Shown: positions 6,245 to 6,552 of the stretch, piece after piece
Layout of the letters: every line of letters starts with the position of its first letter
Numbering within the stretch: the first letter of the stretch is position 1
Source: JAKAGE01 sp035541415
GTDB lineage: Bacteria > Patescibacteriota > Minisyncoccia > UBA6257 > 2-01-FULL-56-20
DNA length: 6,552 nucleotides
Direction of reading: 5' to 3'
Assembly: GCA_035541415.1 (NCBI GenBank)
Contig: DATKNI010000008.1
Span: 1-6,552 of the forward strand
Translations under genes and position numbers: made by a program
Notes under the pieces: generated by a model
Databases searched by the model: none
What the model was told of the DNA's origin: nothing
The model's input: only the letters and a program-made list of their open reading frames with translations

Positions 6245-6343
6245 TTGTCATAATCTTTGACAAAAAGCCGGAAAAGCCATAGCATAAAAGCGAAATTAAT
6301 TTTCGAGATGCGCCGTAGCGCTGGTCGGTGTCAAAAATTGACG
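6245..6343. promoter_or_regulatory. Candidate operator motifs: inverted TTGTCA/TGACAA pairs
   Basis: Two inverted pairs share one core: TTGTCA (6245-6250) with TGACAA (6258-6263), 7 bases between; and GTCAA (6330-6334) with TTGAC (6338-6342), 3 bases between. A third related palindrome lies over the kdp -35 (6178-6188). Their repetition in one divergent intergenic region suggests binding sites for a dimeric regulator, such as the adjacent TrmB-like protein. The core is also a -35 consensus in an AT-rich region, so chance or promoter function is a real alternative. Confidence 0.3.
6257..6285 (+). promoter_or_regulatory. Candidate promoter for the divergent TrmB-like gene
   Basis: TTGACA (6257-6262) is followed after exactly 17 bases by TAGCAT (6280-6285), four of six matches to the -10 consensus. 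It would give a leader of about 127 bases. A closer GATAAT (6399-6404) could act as a -10 for a nearly leaderless message but has no good -35. I cannot decide between them. Confidence 0.3.
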
Positions 6344-6418
6344 ACAAGCTCCGCAAATCGTTGCCGACTGCTTCAAAATAATGCGCAATTCCCCTGTGGA
6401 TAATCGAACCCAAAAATC

Positions 6419-6552
6419 ATGAACTTAGAGGAAATTCTCGGAAAAGTCGGTCTCGATGAAAAAGAGGCAAAAGTATATCTGGCACTTCTCGATCTTGGCA
6501 GCGAAAAGGTGCACGAGATCGCCAAAAAAGCTGGCATCAAGCGCCCGACGGC
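6419..6552 (+). CDS. TrmB-like winged-helix transcriptional regulator (N-terminal part, cut by window edge)
   Basis: The first 44 codons are present and the gene runs off the window. The visible part has the TrmB N-terminal pattern: a leading LEEILGKVGLDEKEAKVYLALLD helix pair (the GL-x-x-x-EAKVYLALL signature at about 11-24), then a helix-turn-helix around residues 28-44 (EIAKKAGIKRPT). Family members are DNA-binding regulators, frequent in archaea and Patescibacteria, often responding to sugars or other small ligands; the ligand domain here is out of view. The start is fixed by an in-frame TAA at 6401-6403 with no other ATG between. No Shine-Dalgarno is present. It is transcribed divergently from kdp, so control of kdp is possible but unproven. 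Confidence 0.85.
   Translation, partial: MNLEEILGKVGLDEKEAKVYLALLDLGSEKVHEIAKKAGIKRPT

Noticed and set aside
6291..6305. Palindrome AAATTAATTT inside CGAAA...TTTCG
   Set aside because: Short, AT-only core palindromes are expected by chance in a 33% GC intergenic stretch; no link to a promoter or repeat elsewhere in the window.
6144..6418. Possible riboswitch or attenuator (for example c-di-AMP type) ahead of the kdp operon
   Set aside because: The likely transcription start near 6152 leaves about 9 bases of leader, and I see no conserved riboswitch core in the region. It would only be possible if transcription starts further upstream.

Overview
The window looks bacterial. It carries one tRNA gene, a complete high-affinity potassium pump operon (kdp) filling most of the minus strand, and the start of a TrmB-type regulator running the other way. 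The standard code is used. The tRNA lacks an encoded CCA end, none of the kdp starts has a clear Shine-Dalgarno sequence, and TrmB-like winged-helix regulators are common in archaea and Patescibacteria/CPR genomes. Together these suggest, without proving, a candidate-phylum (Patescibacteria-like) or other uncultured bacterium.

Layout. Positions 30-49 hold a stem-loop that closely matches the processed 3' half of a Cas12a (type V-A) CRISPR repeat. It ends four bases before a complete tRNA-Ser(UGA) gene at 54-140 (+). Positions 141-255 contain no gene, but have an 11-bp hairpin that can end both the tRNA transcript and the convergent kdp transcript, plus a 10-bp direct repeat. From 6143 down to 256 the minus strand carries seven tightly packed genes: an unnamed 27-aa membrane peptide, kdpF (27 aa), kdpA, kdpB, kdpC, a short kdpD-like gene (370 aa) and a 73-aa two-helix membrane protein. 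Gaps between them are 0 to 23 bases, so they are very probably one transcript. A sigma70-like promoter sits at 6159-6186, so close to the first start codon that the mRNA should be nearly leaderless. The divergent intergenic region (6144-6418) is AT-rich and carries several inverted TTGACA/TGTCAA motifs. The TrmB-like gene starts at 6419 and leaves the window.

How the genes work together. KdpA (ion-selective subunit), KdpB (P-type ATPase), KdpC and KdpF form the K+-importing P-type ATPase. Its usual regulator is the KdpD/KdpE two-component system. Here KdpD is reduced to its N-terminal KdpD domain plus a universal-stress-protein (Usp) domain, with no membrane sensor, no histidine kinase and no KdpE in view. 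It is followed, in the same frame and with no gap (TAA then ATG), by the 73-aa membrane protein. The operon is therefore probably controlled by another route, perhaps ligand binding to the short KdpD or the divergent HTH regulator.

The two points most worth a second look are the Cas12a-like repeat beside the tRNA and the short-KdpD/73-aa membrane protein module, together with the extra 27-aa peptide ahead of kdpF.
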